Part shown: piece by piece, positions 22,093-36,524 of the stretch
How positions within the stretch are numbered: position 1 is the stretch's first letter
How the letters are laid out: every line of letters starts with the position of its first letter
NCBI RefSeq assembly: GCF_032854445.1
Contig: NC_088301.1
Coordinates: 46,621,116 to 46,685,115 of the forward strand
Direction of reading: 5' to 3'
DNA length: 64,000 nt
Source of the DNA: Liolophura sinensis
Taxonomy: Eukaryota > Mollusca > Polyplacophora > Chitonida > Chitonidae
Program-made: the position numbers and the translations under genes
Notes under the pieces: generated by a model
Database searches by the model: none
The model's input: only the letters and a program-made list of their open reading frames with translations
What the model was told of the DNA's origin: nothing

Positions 22093-25000
22093 ACGTCGAA
22101 TCATGAACGATATTCAAGACGATCTCTTTCAAGAACGATAGCCATTGTTTTCTCCTTATGTCACTCTTTACAGTAGCCTTCTAACTTCTAATGCCCTGCA
22201 GGTACAAAATCCTGTATTTGATATAAACATTTGACTGATCAGTTCTTTCTCTCGAAAGAGAGTGATAACGAGCGTGCCCAATGCCATAGATTAGACATTG
22301 TCACGCGTAGTCTGTAAAATGAGCTAATTTAGGAAAAAATATCATGTGACTGTACTTAACCCGCTTTCCATTTGGTAATGTATCACTATCAGGTGTCTTT
22401 TTGTCTTAACTCGCTTTACATTAAATGATTTCAATAATATAGGTCCTTATGCACATCTCTTAGTAACAATGTAACAGATACGAAGGTAAGATCGCTGCGT
22501 CATTAGACGACGGCAGAGATATAGTGTGAAATGGATAACAGTTATGAACTGACAGGTATACCATGTCATTTGAGTATCATTATCCCAGAACGTTTCGGGA
22601 GACACCTTAACTACAAACATAACGCAGATATCAAGTTACAGTGCAGTTCGATGTGAGAAGACGTCAAGTTATGAAAACACTTAACACACCCTGTCTATAA
22701 AACTGACGTGCCTATTAAACGCTAACGCAACACAGGCCCGTGCTCTTTGGTTAAATAGGAGCGCGTTGCCAACATCATTGACAGGTGTCCCCATAGACTT
22801 ATAATACATGATAGGTTCTGTTATGGAAGCATTCTGTCGACAATTGAACGTGCTTCATTGTGTAGCCCTTGGGATTGTTGTACCTGGATAGCAATCTAAT
22901 CTTAATCCAAAAACAAAATTTTCCGACTGGATTTAAAACAGGTACTCCTGTGTATGCATACTGTCCGTTATCTCAGTGCTAATATATGATTCATTTATTG
23001 GACTAGTTTTTGATGCCATACTCAAAAGCATTTCTTAGAGTGGCGGCCAGCCCTATGTAGCCAAACCCACAATCATCAGCAAGTTGGTGGAAGACCTTCC
23101 TAAGTACGGCCGGGGAGGAGGCCAATGTTAATACATGGTCCTTACTCACTTACTCAGCAGAATAGACGATAAATGAACAAAAAATGATTTTTTTCTATAC
23201 ATGGACCAAAAATTATAACACAGTTTCGTTCTTGAAACCGCGTAATAAACTTACACACGCACTTAGGTCACTTTCCACGTGACTTTAACCCACAATATTA
23301 GACAGTCGTCTGTGTGTTTTTGAGGTTCGAGTACTTTTGACAGCATGTACCGGATTACAGGACCAGAATGTGCTGTAAAAGGAACTCGTTAGACGTTTAT
23401 TGCGCCAGTAAAGGTTAAATAAAAGCGATTAAAAGAAGCAAGAGTCGGAAATCAGGATTGGTCCTGCTGGAAAGAGTAGATGAAGGGCTTGTTTGAATTG
23501 AAGACCCCTAGAACGTTTCCAGCTTAAGGCAGGATGCCTCAAGATTGATCATGGGGCTCTCCCTGCAGACGTATGCTGTTCGAGGTTAAATCACTATTGA
23601 TTACATATGATGGTTAGCGGATTAGCCCAGTCCCTGCTCTATAAACCTCACTAACGTCAGACCCCTCGAGGTGCACTTCGTGAAGATCGATCCGATCCGG
23701 GAGAACATCCGAGACAAATGGCTATTTTTGAAAACCTTCGATCTGAAAATAAAAGTCTCGAGACATTCTCTTCCTGGTTATTTAGTGTCACTTCTCATGA
23801 CGTCACATAGCTGACCCCTTACACGCCCCCAGTTCAAATTAAATTGATTCATTCCCATGGATTATGCGACGTAAACGAATAGGGCTTTCCAAAAAAAAAT
23901 GCGGGGCAATGATGTTCACATGGTGATATTGCAACACCATCAATCCAAAGAAGTAAGACCCCAAGCACTAAGTCAATCCAGAACAATCTGTCTTTTCAGA
24001 GTCTTAGATTCACTTCCATTGCAGATGACATAGATCAGTACACAGGTCGATTTAAAACTTCTACAGTAAACCCCATCAAGGAAGACATACTTCATAAATC
24101 AATGCTTACTGCAAATCACTCGCATACTTTCTTAACTATCTAATTCAAATGTATGTTACAAAGGTAGTTGTTAAAACGATATATACAAAGATGCGAAATT
24201 TCCCTCAGAACCAAATGAGTAGATCTTTTGCCACACACCCCTGACCACATTTCATTCCAAGGATATGTACATAGAAGCTCTTGAGAATCCTTTCTACCCT
24301 CGATTGGTTTGGATGTGTAGGCTTTTTATATTTGATAAGGAAGACTAATTTTAATATATGTTCCACATTAACACTGTCATAGTGTACAACTAAGGCTCCT
24401 GCAACAAAAAAAGGTTCGAAATTAAAGACACATATATTTCCAGAAATTTCGAAGCGTAGCGTAAACAACGCACGTTAGCAACATGTATTACCGTGATTTA
24501 AAGTGATATGGTCGTTCAAATATTAGGTAGTTTTGCATTATTACAGAATGACATGAGTATAGGGTATGTTTCTCAAGAAGTAAAAGTCACAAGCTTTTCG
24601 TTAATCCCACCCCCACCTTTATGCGTTAAGTGAATGTTTAAAAATAACAAAAACACTGAAAACTGACAATTCTGCCAGAATATTTAAACGAGGCGCTTAA
24701 ACCAGGAAATAGACTTTTTATGTAAACAAACATAGCTGATTACAAGCGTAAAAGAGGGACTTACGACTTATGACTGGATCGGCCAAAAAAAGAACTCTAC
24801 AGGTTGACAAGCAAATCTAGACCCAGTGATGTTGCAAACCTACTGCTTGATAGGTGGGTGCAAATGTTGTTGTTGTGGTCATGGGGTGCTAAACTCTGAA
24901 CAGATATACGTTTCTGAATCTTAGTGTAGTGAGAAGATTATTAGTAACCTTTTCTCAATGCTGTTTAAGCTGCTTTACTCTGCATGTATCTATGTATATC

Positions 25001-27510
25001 AATATTCGAAATTATCCGAGTTCGTATGATAGGGAACTTTCCGAACGCTGCACATATGCTTCGGGCGCTTCCGGTTGACGGCAGGACTTTTCCAATCTCG
25101 TACAGTTATACTAAATGAATATTTTTTATTTCGACGTGAGTGATTTAGTGTATGAACGAACTTTAACTTGTTTCAAAATCCAAATTTTGGGGTGCCATGT
25201 CACTTTAATTATCTTCATGAACACATTAGCGTTTCAAACTCTTTTGTTACATTTGAAATTTTAACCGGACTCTTGGTTTACGAATTCCGTGAGAACATTA
25301 TTATAGATGTAATGACAATGGTGTTTTCGTAACACTAAAGCTGATCTTGTACAAGTTCATATAACGTCATACAATCTGGAAGATGTCCCTGAGCAACTAT
25401 GTTTACCCAAGAAAATCCATAACCCTGACAGAAATTTCCGCGTAAAATGACGGGCGGATCTTTTTCTTCCGGTTTCTTTTGATGCATAGTTCCTTACACG
25501 CAACATTACTAGGAGCGCCTGGGTATGAAGTAGCCAGATGAGAGTACCGTTGGGTGAAGTATCCGAACTGCAGAATTTTAATGACACTGTCTCAGTTTTT
25601 ATGATTGATAGCAGTGATAAGAATGTTTATTATGATTGATCGATTGAGCCATTGTCTTAACTATTGGTGTTAAATATGTATATGAACCTCCTTTGCACCA
25701 AATTAGGTATCTGATTGCTGGGCTTTTTGAGTATAACTTACAGTCATAATAAATGATTATTTTTGTTTTTATTATATTTTTTATTAATCAGTCGCAATTC
25801 CTTGCGACAAAATTTATGAAAGTCATCATCAGGGAGCTTGGTAGAGTAATTTAGGGACATGTGGACCAGACAACAGCCAAATCCTTTAAAGCTTTCAAAC
25901 AGTTTTCTTTCCGGAAAGGTATTTTTCAAGTGTACAGGCCTGCCATGGTTCATCTACACTGTAGATCGATGAGGAGAAGAAAGGGCTCTCGACTGCCCCA
26001 AATCTGGAGTAAATCCTCATTGATTTATTTGAGAGCGTTTACAGGCCGGTTCTGGTTTGGTCGATGTGTTGTCTGTCGAGAGAATATTCCAAGATCATTT
26101 CGAAGAACGACGAAGATTACACCACAGATGATAGAGATTTCTTTTCATGTTTTAGCTCACTACAGGTATATTAACTTAAGTTCACACAAGTAGATTAATT
26201 GCACGGTGTTACTAAGTTCGGGCATAACTTTTCTTGCCTGCATGGACCTGTGGTTAAATGGTTCCTAGATCATTCCATGGAAGGTTTTCCTCTACCTTAC
26301 ACAACATGCCTCGGCGAATCCTTACACCAGTTCAAGCTATCTGCCTGCGACGTGAATAGATCTCGCTTTTCGACAGCGCAAACATCTTCAGTGTGACCAG
26401 GTCATGTTAGTCGGACTCAGTTTTAGAATTTCCAAGTTTACACTGGCGTTTTTGGCTCACGGTGACGGATAAACGATAACGGAAAGGGTTTAATCAATGT
26501 GAAGGAGAACGAGATTGAAAGATGCAACGGAATTAACTCCGTTTGTACTCGGTGTCCCATAAAGCATCAAAGATATCAAGTGGATTTAGTTTGGCTAATT
26601 CTTATAAAATGACAGCTAAAAGTGTGCCCTAAATATAGAAAGGCTCTGTTTACTTTGAATTATTGTAATCGCCAGCGGCGGAATGGACTGGGCAAATAGG
26701 TAAACCTATCTTTTGTCGTATCTTTTACATTAGGTGTTCAATTTTTGACATTGAGCAAAATGTAAAACAGCACTGACTACAACTGGAATCTTTACTCATT
26801 TTTTCGGTATCGATTTTTAACATCCTTTGGACATTGCCACAGTTCAAAGTGGGTGTTCAAAGTCAGTTCCTTAATGAGCCATTTAATTCCAAACTAGTAG
26901 TGAAAATTGTTTTCCAAATATTAAAACAAATAACTGTTCATATATGTTTTATTGGCAATTCTTTAGACCGCTTTGTTTACCGCTAAGTTTTCAGGGCTTA
27001 TGGATGTAATCTTGCGATCGGAAACAGTAAATGATCATGACAAAGGTGACAAAGATACAAGGTTAATTCATCAACTAATTTGAAGATAATTTAAAGAATA
27101 ATCAAAAAACTTACGCTTGTAACCAAATTAACCCCGATAATATATTAAAAAAATGTTTTGAAGGTTAGGAATCGTTTGTGAGAAAACTAAAACCTTTACG
27201 TTCCAAACATTAAACAAATATTGATGGATTGCAATTTCATGTAACCAAGGTTTAATCAAATATGCCACCATTGTTATACAGCCATGTTAATTGAGCTGTA
27301 GCTTTTACACGAGCTTTTATTTCATTCATTGATGAAAAGATGTCTGTAGCAGATTAATAAGCAGCTGCTCGAGGTGGTTCTTACAATAAAATAAAATTAA
27401 ACTCATTCAAAAAATACATCAGTACGAAAAGTTGTGCATTAGTCCATCCTCATACTTGTTAAGCATGTGATCTCAAGTTTTCCAAATATGCAGTTTCTAT
27501 ACATACTTAC
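22093..27510. other. No confirmed gene; one SINE fragment
   Basis: Short frames at 24205-24468, 25357-25587, 25744-25953, 25861-26193 and 26199-26396 show no recognisable domain. In 25.7-26.2 kb both strands are open over similar lengths, so I cannot choose between them. The only repeat found is the SINE fragment at 23065-23136. Confidence 0.45.
23065..23136 (-). repeat. SINE type A, body fragment
   Basis: On the minus strand the order is ggcctcctccccggccgtac, then aggaaggtcttccaccaac, then ttgctgatgattgtgggttt. It follows the body of the SINE at 20345-20597 with point changes. Confidence 0.7.
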
Positions 27511-27640
27511 CATTCCACAGTTATACTCATACGAATGGCATCCACTGTTCCCGGTGGATAAAGGGCTGCGACCTTTGCCTGAGAATGACTCCTGCCTGGA
27601 GTCACACTGCTTAACAGCACCATACGAGTTTTGTTTATAA
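27511..27640 (-). other. Possible short exon with strong splice donor (unconfirmed)
   Basis: A consensus donor (G|GTAAGTATGT, GT at 27510-27509 on the minus strand) follows an open frame reading GKGRSPLSTGNSGCHSYEYN then CGM. The CxxxEYxCG spacing loosely recalls the start of an LDL-receptor class A repeat, but the module is too short to judge. Candidate acceptors upstream (AG near 27550-27600) lack a good pyrimidine tract. I do not assign a gene. Confidence 0.2.
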
Positions 27641-28911
27641 TATTTTTCAATTTTAATAATTGTTACACTTTTCTTTATATGTAAAAACAAGGGTATTACT
27701 TACGATACTATCACCTGGTCAGTAAGGAATAAATTATAAACTGCTTAAGCAATTATATGATACCTTAAAACAATATAGTAGTGTGTATGGACGGATTGCA
27801 AAACACTCACCTTTAACGCTGTTTTCTCAATTTCAGTCAAGTACATGCATTTGTTAGTTTGTAGAACATAGTTTGTAGGAATCATAGAGATTTGCTAGTT
27901 GACTTTCTTAATTCACACGTATACCAGTTAAAATGTCCTTACAAACCGCAAGCAATGGTTCCTAAATGGACTGTGGCCATTTCTAAACACTAGCTTATTT
28001 CAAGTCTAGTTGTACAATATATTATTCAGATAATCGTTTACAGTTTAGAAGCATATTACAAATCATACTGAACACAACACATTTCTGATTAACCTATTGT
28101 ATGTTTTGATCAAGGCGATACTGTGTGTAAAAGAACAGCCCCACTGGTTTAACAACCCTTCATCCATTAGAAGCGTTGACCACCACACGGACAATGAACC
28201 CAGCGTTGATTTGCATCAAAATGTCAGATCGCTGACTTCAATGGCTAACCTGATGGTGATGTTTCTGATGAACCAACAAATTTCACGTTTTTTCCACGCA
28301 ATATCTCAATGTAATTTTTTTCACGAAGGTTTTATAGACGAAAATTCTCAAATATCTGTCACGAATAATGGGCGAAGTGTAGTCTGCAAAAACCTAAGAG
28401 TGGATCTTTCCGTCGTTTTAATATCATGTCCCGCTGCGTTTATAAATGACAAACCACCAGCTCCCAAGAGATACTCCACGACATTTCTATTATAATTTTA
28501 GGCCGGAAGGAGAAAAGTGATGAATTAGTTCATCCCTTAGAGCCTTCAATTTTGAAAATAGCTCAGGGAATGGACCCCTTAAATCGCAATCGACATGCGA
28601 AGAATGTGATTCAATTCTCCCCGGGCATTACTATAGCTCGAATCATCACAGGCATTGCACTGGAAATACTGGGTAATAAATGGTATATTGGGAATCCTTT
28701 TAACTAAACTCTTTATGGGGCCCATTTTAGTTTTGGCTTCAATCTTTAAAGTGACACAATTAAAGGTATTAAACTAAAATTTAAATGTGTGCTACGTTTA
28801 CTGAGAGCTTAATAGCTACATTATTGTTTTGTCTGGTATAACTGGTAAAACAGACTGGGTTAGCATTTCTGTAACTCACTTGCTTGGACAGGTCAAAACA
28901 AGAGCTTGCTT
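27641..28911. other. No confirmed gene; unassigned 132-codon frame
   Basis: A plus-strand frame at 28097-28495 (132 codons, ATG to TAA) has ordinary amino-acid composition, but I recognise no domain, and shorter open stretches oppose it on the minus strand. It is one of the longer non-repetitive frames in the window. It could be a decayed mobile-element piece or chance. Confidence 0.3.
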
Positions 28912-29172
28912 GACAACACAGCACTTTGAGTAATTCTTGACCAGTCACATTTAATATATTGCAACTGACATCACTGCATAATTTTTTACGTAATTCTGCT
29001 TTCAGTGTGGTGCTAGGGGCTATTAAATTCTTAGTATTTTAATCGTTTACATGACCAGTTAGAATAAAACCCTGAGATAAATTGACAAGAAGCCGGATTT
29101 CAGCGGCAATATGTTTGACCATTTGCCAACTCATCACTGCTGTGATTTTTTTATTCCCTGTGCTGTAGTTTG
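28912..29172 (+). repeat. Dispersed repeat X, copy 2
   Basis: This near full-length copy runs from tgacaacacagcactttg through actgacatcactgcat, gttagaataaaaccctgag, attgacaagaagccgg and gccaactcatcac to ctgtgctgtagttt. Together with the other copies it defines a unit of about 250-260 bases. Confidence 0.85.
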
Positions 29173-30959
29173 TTTCATAATATAACCAATGTCTCTGCAA
29201 CATCTCAAATTATAATAGCATTTTCTGAAGAAAATGAAGTCTGATAGTAATTATATTTTCTTGGCTGAATTATTAGTGTCAAACAATGTGGTGTCTTACC
29301 GGTATGTGGTGTTACTACTTCTTCATTTATTTTTGTCTATTTAAAAACACAAAGGCATACAGCCAAATTCTTTCACTACGACAGGTTGCACGTGTACGAT
29401 AGCTCAGTGGGTTGATGATGGAATTGTAAACATTGCACGAGTGTATATAAGAATAACTTTACGGTGACTGAATTACTGAGGTCATAAAAAAACGATATGT
29501 ATTTCGTAAGGAAGTGTGATTCTCCGAATTGAATATAAGCAAACTAGAACGCGAATTTTCCAAAATGCACATTCCAGTGCCTGTCCTTTTGCCATTGTCA
29601 TAAAAATTTTACGTTAGTGATGAAGTATCAGCTGGAGTTGTCATCTTTTGACACAATATTGTGCAGGTGAACAGGCATACATCCTAAAATTCACTTATAC
29701 AATGATGTTTAGTTCTGTGGATGGGTGAAATAGGGGTGTCTGAGATAAACCACGTACTCTGGCACATTACAAACAAACTTTCCCAGAGATGACGTACACA
29801 TACGCACACCTGCTAAACATTTATTGTTTTTTACGTGCTGAGGTCATTTGTTTTTGGTCATTTCCAATCAGTAAAAACAAAAACAAGCTAATGACTAAGA
29901 CTAAGCTAGCTGTATATTTTTTCCTTTTGAGTTATTTGACAAATCTTTCGTCGGTAATTTTGTAAAAAAAAAAATTATGCAATGTTGTATCCATGCGAGT
30001 TTGTCTACAACTTGGGTGTAGTGGAAGTAAGACAGATGTAAGAAGATTTACGAATTTTCATCATCAACCTAGCTGCCGTCGAAGCAATTCCAGATGTTTT
30101 AATAATGGTAGAGGAAAAACAAACACATCACACGAATGCTTGCTCAAGTGGCGATCTTTCAGACAGATGAATTATACAATTATGGACTACGTAGATTTTT
30201 GAAGACGATGCTGACCGAGTATGTTATTTGATATTGTTTATAATTCCATGTATCAGCCAAATAAACCAAAAAAGCAGTTTGCACAGAAATGGAAGTGTTA
30301 AAAATGAAGTGACTGTCGAGTATTCACCTTTTCAGTGTAAATCCAGTTCCAAACAGTGTGTTAGTCTGATTTAAGACGCAAGAACAGATCATTCTCCACA
30401 ATGTTCTACTTGCCACAATACTACCTCGTGAATTATGACATCATACCTTAAACATTTGCGCAGTCACAACGACCTCACCATTTATGCCCTTTGTCTCTGT
30501 GACCTAGTTCATCGTGTCATCACTTTTTGGGGTGGGGCTGTTTAGCAGAGGTGTATAATGTAGGTGGTAGATCTCGTTGTGAGATGTATATGTTTTGTTT
30601 GTATTGACATCATGGAAATATCTGGTGAAACAAACCTTAAATGCAAACCTGTCCCAGGTTTACGGATATCGCTGTTTTTACATGGTTAAAAACATGAGCA
30701 ATAATCCGAATAACAGGATTGTTTGTTTCAGAACAAAAACATTAACTAATAACATTAGTGACAACGTACTACCATCAACAAAAAGGTTACACTGTATATA
30801 CATGTATCCTGTTCCAGTACATAGCACATTTCCTGTACGGATAATTTAAAGTTTATCCCACAGGCCGTCTCAACTAAAACAGGAGTGCTTAGGATGCCCT
30901 CAGACTGTCCCTCTTAAGAAATTTACATCACTATTTCTCAAAACAAATGTTATGCACAT
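29173..30959. other. No gene recognised
   Basis: AT-rich spacer with short frames only (30595-30849 is the longest at 84 codons). I see no repeat or exon signal. Confidence 0.5.
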
Positions 30960-31145
30960 TTAATAATCTCTAACAGTTAACAGGCGAGGTATTATTCTAA
31001 CTGTCCATGCTTAAATAGTAGCAAATTTACACGTACCTTCTAGCACTGTGGCTTAAGCAGAATTAGGTAAAAAAAAATATGCAGTGATGTTAATTATATT
31101 TTCATAGACGTCACTGGTGTAGTACACGTAGGCCAAATAAAAGCC
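30960..31145 (-). repeat. Dispersed repeat X, copy 3
   Basis: This copy lies on the minus strand. Diagnostic blocks read on the plus strand are taaatagtagcaaatttaca, gcttaagcagaattaggta, gcagtgatgttaatta and agacgtcactggtgtag. The aataaaaccct end is degraded. Confidence 0.75.
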
Positions 31146-32062
<917 letters not shown>

Positions 32063-32087
32063 AGCACTGCCTATTTTAGCACTGCCT

Positions 32088-32232
32088 ATTTTACATAATT
32101 CTCCTTAAACCATGGTACCAGGGAATGAACTGTTTAAAATTAAAACCCGCATGAGGTAAATCGGCAAGAGACCGATAGCTGGATTTCACAGCTTGAGTGG
32201 CCTTTTGCGACTATGCTGTAGTTTTTTAGTAC
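32088..32232 (+). repeat. Dispersed repeat X, copy 4 (diverged)
   Basis: Blocks acataattctccttaaacca, aaattaaaacccgcatgagg, atcggcaagagaccg and tatgctgtagttt follow the order of repeat X, with deletions. It abuts the (TA)n tract. Confidence 0.65.
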
Positions 32233-32279
32233 ACCCCCTCAACAAAGTGGAATCACCCTGTCTCTCTCTCTGTATACAC

Positions 32280-32600
32280 GAGTTATCTGCATGTCCACCC
32301 AAACTACTACGCCGATTGTGATGAAACTTACCACGCATAGTGCCTATCAGAGGAACTTGAGCATACGTAAGTTTAATTGCAATTGGATAATTATTTTCAT
32401 AATTCACTCCATTTAGGACTTCGTATAATAGTGCTTTTCCATGTATTCATATTTGTGTATGTAACTCGTCATAAAGTACTGAACCTATTTCCATGAAACT
32501 TGATAGCATAGGTATCATCTAGTTTAATAACAATCGGATGATTATTTTTATGATTACTCCCGTTTTACCTGTAACTTTGGGTATATATTTTATCTCATCT
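32280..32600 (+). repeat. Degenerate ~185-bp direct repeat
   Basis: Two diverged units share the order gatgaaactta / catgaaacttg, then gttta-attgcaattggat / gtttaataacaatcggat, then gattattttcat-like sequence, about 185 bases apart. This is the usual look of a decayed satellite unit; it has no coding role. Confidence 0.5.
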
Positions 32601-33115
32601 TAACATCTACATGCTTAATAATAATGACATTCTGATTACATCAATATTTTCATAGTTACCCCCTTCAGGTACATGACGTAAAAATACCTTTCATGCATAC
32701 ATCTATATGTACATTTACATGTAAATCGGCAAGCTGAAGACACATTTCATTATCATGAAGTTGTACTCGAAGTTCTAAATTTCAGTATGTATATATTACT
32801 ACCTTTTTAGTCAGTCTTTTTGGTAACATCTTCATATTGTTGAACGAGTTATAATTTATAAGAGTGGTCCATTTTCAGTACAACGGGAAAGGGGATATAT
32901 CAAGCAGACGGATTCTAGTATTGCTTTGGAAATAGAAATAGCAGATTCTGTACTGTCAGGTTTAATTCGGTTTAAACATGTTAGAATGAATACATTATCG
33001 CCGACAAACTGAGCAACCAGATTTAGAGCGGGAATACCTTTGCGAACAGCTTTGTTATATGTTTGCACGTTGGGAACTATTCACATCAACTCTCTTTAAT
33101 TGCTTTTTTGTGTAT

Positions 33116-33742
33116 TCAGTCGGCATTTGCCGGGTTTGCAGTATACATCACATCATGCATGCCTTTGTTGTAAGCAGCAACCTTTGACGTGATCGTACTG
33201 AAATAAAACTTAGTCGTAAAGCAAGAATCGGACGGAAATTGAGAAATGCTGTGTGTGAGATATGTTATCGTCTTAGAGAGGTCTGCAGAACGGAATCTTA
33301 TCAAATGCTTATCAATGAACGATAATCCGATCGGAATTAATGAAGTGTTCCTTTCAATGATTTTAATGACATACATGCGGCCAATTTCCCCTACCGGAAG
33401 TGGTCAATCAATCTTCTGTTGTCTACCTACAGAGTACTATTGATCATACCCAAGGGTAACTGTTGATTTGTTGATTTTGAGTGAGAAAACCCTCCCCAAC
33501 TGCTTTTTGCACTTGTTCTCCCAGTGGCTAGTTTCATGACGAGTCCCATGCATATTGGGAAACACTTGGACAAAGAATGGTAAACCATCTGCGGTGAAAT
33601 CTTTACCATCATTCCTGAAGTCGGCTCATTCCACAATCTCCATCTTAGCGCAACAGACCAACCCAACGCCTGAATTCGTAAGACTGGAAACAAACTTCAT
33701 CAACCAAGGGCCCAAACGGTACTGGGTAGTTATGTCAGAACA
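33116..33742 (-). pseudogene. Decayed reading frame of unknown family with three in-frame stops
   Basis: One minus-strand frame runs for about 209 codons with only three internal stops (33626-33628, 33437-33439 and 33404-33406) before a terminal stop at 33116-33118. Roughly four times as many would be expected by chance at this composition. No frameshift is needed. The pieces look protein-like: ADFRNDGKDFTADGLPFFVQ, PNMHGTRHETSHWENKCKKQ, then PLPVGEIGRMYVIKI, LIPIGLSFIDKHLIRFRSAD and a C-terminus ending YTANPANAD. I recognise no domain. It is probably a dead gene, either a mobile-element protein or a processed copy of a host gene. Shorter opposing frames exist on the plus strand, so a chance origin is not excluded. 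Confidence 0.45.
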
Positions 33743-34724
33743 TCAAACTACGTCCTAGAATCTCTTTCAAGATTCACGTTACTGAATTATTCATTTATAA
33801 CAGCACATGACTACATATCAGATACACTGACTTGACTTCCACTGTGTCTGTTATGCTGTTTTAGCGTATTAACCAACGTTAGCGAACAACCTGAGCCACA
33901 TTATAAAAATATGACCTGACCAATCTTAGTAAACCGTGTCTGAACCACTCTACTGTACTATCCATATTGTCAGATTTAAATAACATTTTACGTATTGCTG
34001 ACATGCTTTTGCACTTTTGGATTTGTCGCCTGTGATGCTCATGATACCATCACAGGTATAGCCAGTTATTTGTTAGATGCCTAATGTACGGTACTCTGGA
34101 CAGGACCACGACGAACACATTAACGAATCAATCGCCACAAGGTGGCACGATGTTGCCCATTCACCATGTTTCTCCCCATTTATTACTGTCTGATTGCTTT
34201 TGTCCGATAGTTTGCTAAATATTTACACGTGTTTTTGATATCGTCGGTTCGTCTTAATGCAATGTCCCCGGGAGGAGTAGACATAGGTTATAGCTCTCTA
34301 TCTAAGCCTTAGTACTGGAAGAGTGGCATATGGAGCTTAGGCCGTTTTGAGGAGAATATCAGCGAGTAACCAAAAAAAATTACGCACTTAAGTCGGCCAT
34401 TGGAGATTCGTACTGAACCCTTATATCCGTTTCCAAAGTCTCATCAACATGTTAAGTCTTCAACGTTTTCTTAAGGCTATTTTCAAGTTTAAGATTTGCC
34501 AAGGCTATTCACTGAATGGCCGTGGAGGAAATGCTGCTTTATTTTACCTTGTATTCAGATACTGTTTTGCACAACGAAAGTTTTAAATTGACAGATTAAT
34601 TTCAACACAACCCCTTGAACGCAAATTTATTAAAAATGGTGCAACAAACATACAAACACAAAAACAATACACACTTAACAAAAGACAAATACAACTGTTA
34701 CACACGTATGAATATAATGAAATA

Positions 34725-34806
34725 CACACAGCGTTGAGGGTTAAACCGAAGCGGTTTATTTTCAGTACTCCTAAATATGCACACCTCTGCCCACTCGGCC
34801 ACACCT
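34725..34806 (-). repeat. tRNA-like sequence, probably a SINE head
   Basis: On the minus strand an A-box-like tgtggccgagtgg (34791-34803) precedes a B-box-like ggtttaaccctc (34736-34747) at the distance expected of a type II (Leu/Ser) tRNA. I could not pair a clean acceptor stem, so a functional tRNA is unlikely. A SINE head or tRNA pseudogene is more probable. Confidence 0.45.
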
Positions 34807-36478
34807 GACCGGTATTCAGAGTATCCGTGGTATGTTGGGATGTCACACAGGTAGCATATCCAGAAATTCCACTGGTTCAACGCCAGATAAACTTCGACTA
34901 TGAAATGTAAAATTGAGATCTCCAATCTCGTTCAATTCTGGCACAGTAATACTACTTAAAAGTTATAAACATCTCAATCAGGCATTCCGTTTGTCCGGCT
35001 ATATCCACACAAAAATGCTCTCTCTAAACATGACGAAAGGACCACACTTTGTCTTAAACTATATGTCCCTATTCATGGGCGCATGTGAGACAGGTTCCTA
35101 GACCTCATTTCATCATTTGTGAAAGTGACATCGCCTCATGTTGGTATGTCATTTGCGCTATTGGTAAGTAAGCCACAATTGAGTTAACAGTAAATATTGT
35201 GCTATAAATATGACTTACATAATACTATCTTCCATTCAGTAAATCTATTCTGCATTTTAAACCTAAGATCTATAGCATTGCTCTGTTGTTTTTTGTTGGT
35301 TTTTTTTCACTTCTCAAACAAGATAAATCCATACTTCTTGTCATGAGTGTAAAACCAAAACACCTTGTTTCAACGTGTATTCATCAGGAAGCGTATTTCT
35401 AAATACTGGAAGACCATATCCGACTCGGTGCATCGAAACAACAGCTGTGTATGACAAGTTCACAGGATTAGCATAATGACGATATCCAAAGTAACAGTGT
35501 ATATAACCTCTGCTTTATGCTAAATTAGATCTCCAAACAACCTCAAAGTCCATTTAGCTGTCACTGTGCATTTAGAACATGTATTTAGCCACTGTTTCGA
35601 CTGTGGAAAAACGGATTACTAACTCAGGAGATAAAATATGATCGTCAAAGTTTTAACATTATTTAACAGAAATTGATGCTAAAATGTTCCAAGCGTGTCA
35701 TTTTACTTTGGGGTCTGAATTCTAGGCTTATCGCTGTATGTGTGTTACTGATGTCAGGTGTAATGATTGGTATTAGGGAAGAGTGCGTATCATGGAAATA
35801 GTATGGTTTGTCCTATTGACATTTTGTACAGACTAAACTCGATGTGAATTACTCTAATCTACGTGACAAAAATGTGCTTGATGTATAATTGATCGTACAA
35901 CGAAAATAATAACCCATTATTATCTATAACCAGTTCGCCGAGCAGCAATAGAAATGATTCTTCTCTTTCCGTTAAACGCCAGGTGTGGTAGCGCTTTTAA
36001 AGTCATGGAAATTTCGTCAATAGCCAGGATATATATGCAATGTAAACCATGTTACTTAAACAAATTCATTGTAAAGCCCTAATATCTCCATGCTGCGTGT
36101 TTTAGTGTCTTAGTGAGCATCGGAAGATGTACATGTGCTTTGGGGTTGCAATGTATCCATGGCAGCAATCCTTTAATTAATTTTCCAAACTCATCGCCGT
36201 TCTAAGGTGGAATTTGGAGAGTTTGCAACTCCACCTACAGCTTTTAATATATTTTCTTGAAACTTTGCAGACGCACTCAGAATAATATGTAGATGTGAAC
36301 ATGATTATTGGGAACCACCGAATAACTGTCCAAAATGCCTTTGACAGGTCCTCATTGCATGGACCGGGAAGGGAATGAAATTTAATGCCTTCGGATACGA
36401 TGGCTCGATCCATTCACAAACCTGACCGTCGTCGTAAGCCATTGTACCTTAAGTAAATTTATCGTTCCCCAATTGGAT

Positions 36479-36524
36479 AACGTCACGTGGGGTTCAACAG
36501 TTCGTGATGTGCTGTGACGTCATT
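36479..36524. promoter_or_regulatory. Two CRE/E-box-like sites (unconfirmed)
   Basis: An aacgtcacgtgg (36479-36490) and a tgtgacgtcatt carrying the palindrome TGACGTCA lie within 46 bases, and ttacgtcac recurs at 36798-36806. Such sites bind CREB/ATF or bHLH factors. No gene start was identified nearby, so function is unknown. Confidence 0.2.

Noticed and set aside
23625-23812. About 60 open plus-strand codons (LEVHFVKIDPIRENIRDKW)
   Set aside because: It has no start, no splice signals and an equally open alternative frame; no family recognised.
25744-26193. Opposing frames at 25.7-26.2 kb as a gene
   Set aside because: Both strands are open over similar lengths and neither shows a domain or splice structure.
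34725-34806. Functional tRNA-Leu/Ser gene
   Set aside because: A- and B-box-like words are present, but no clean acceptor stem could be paired.
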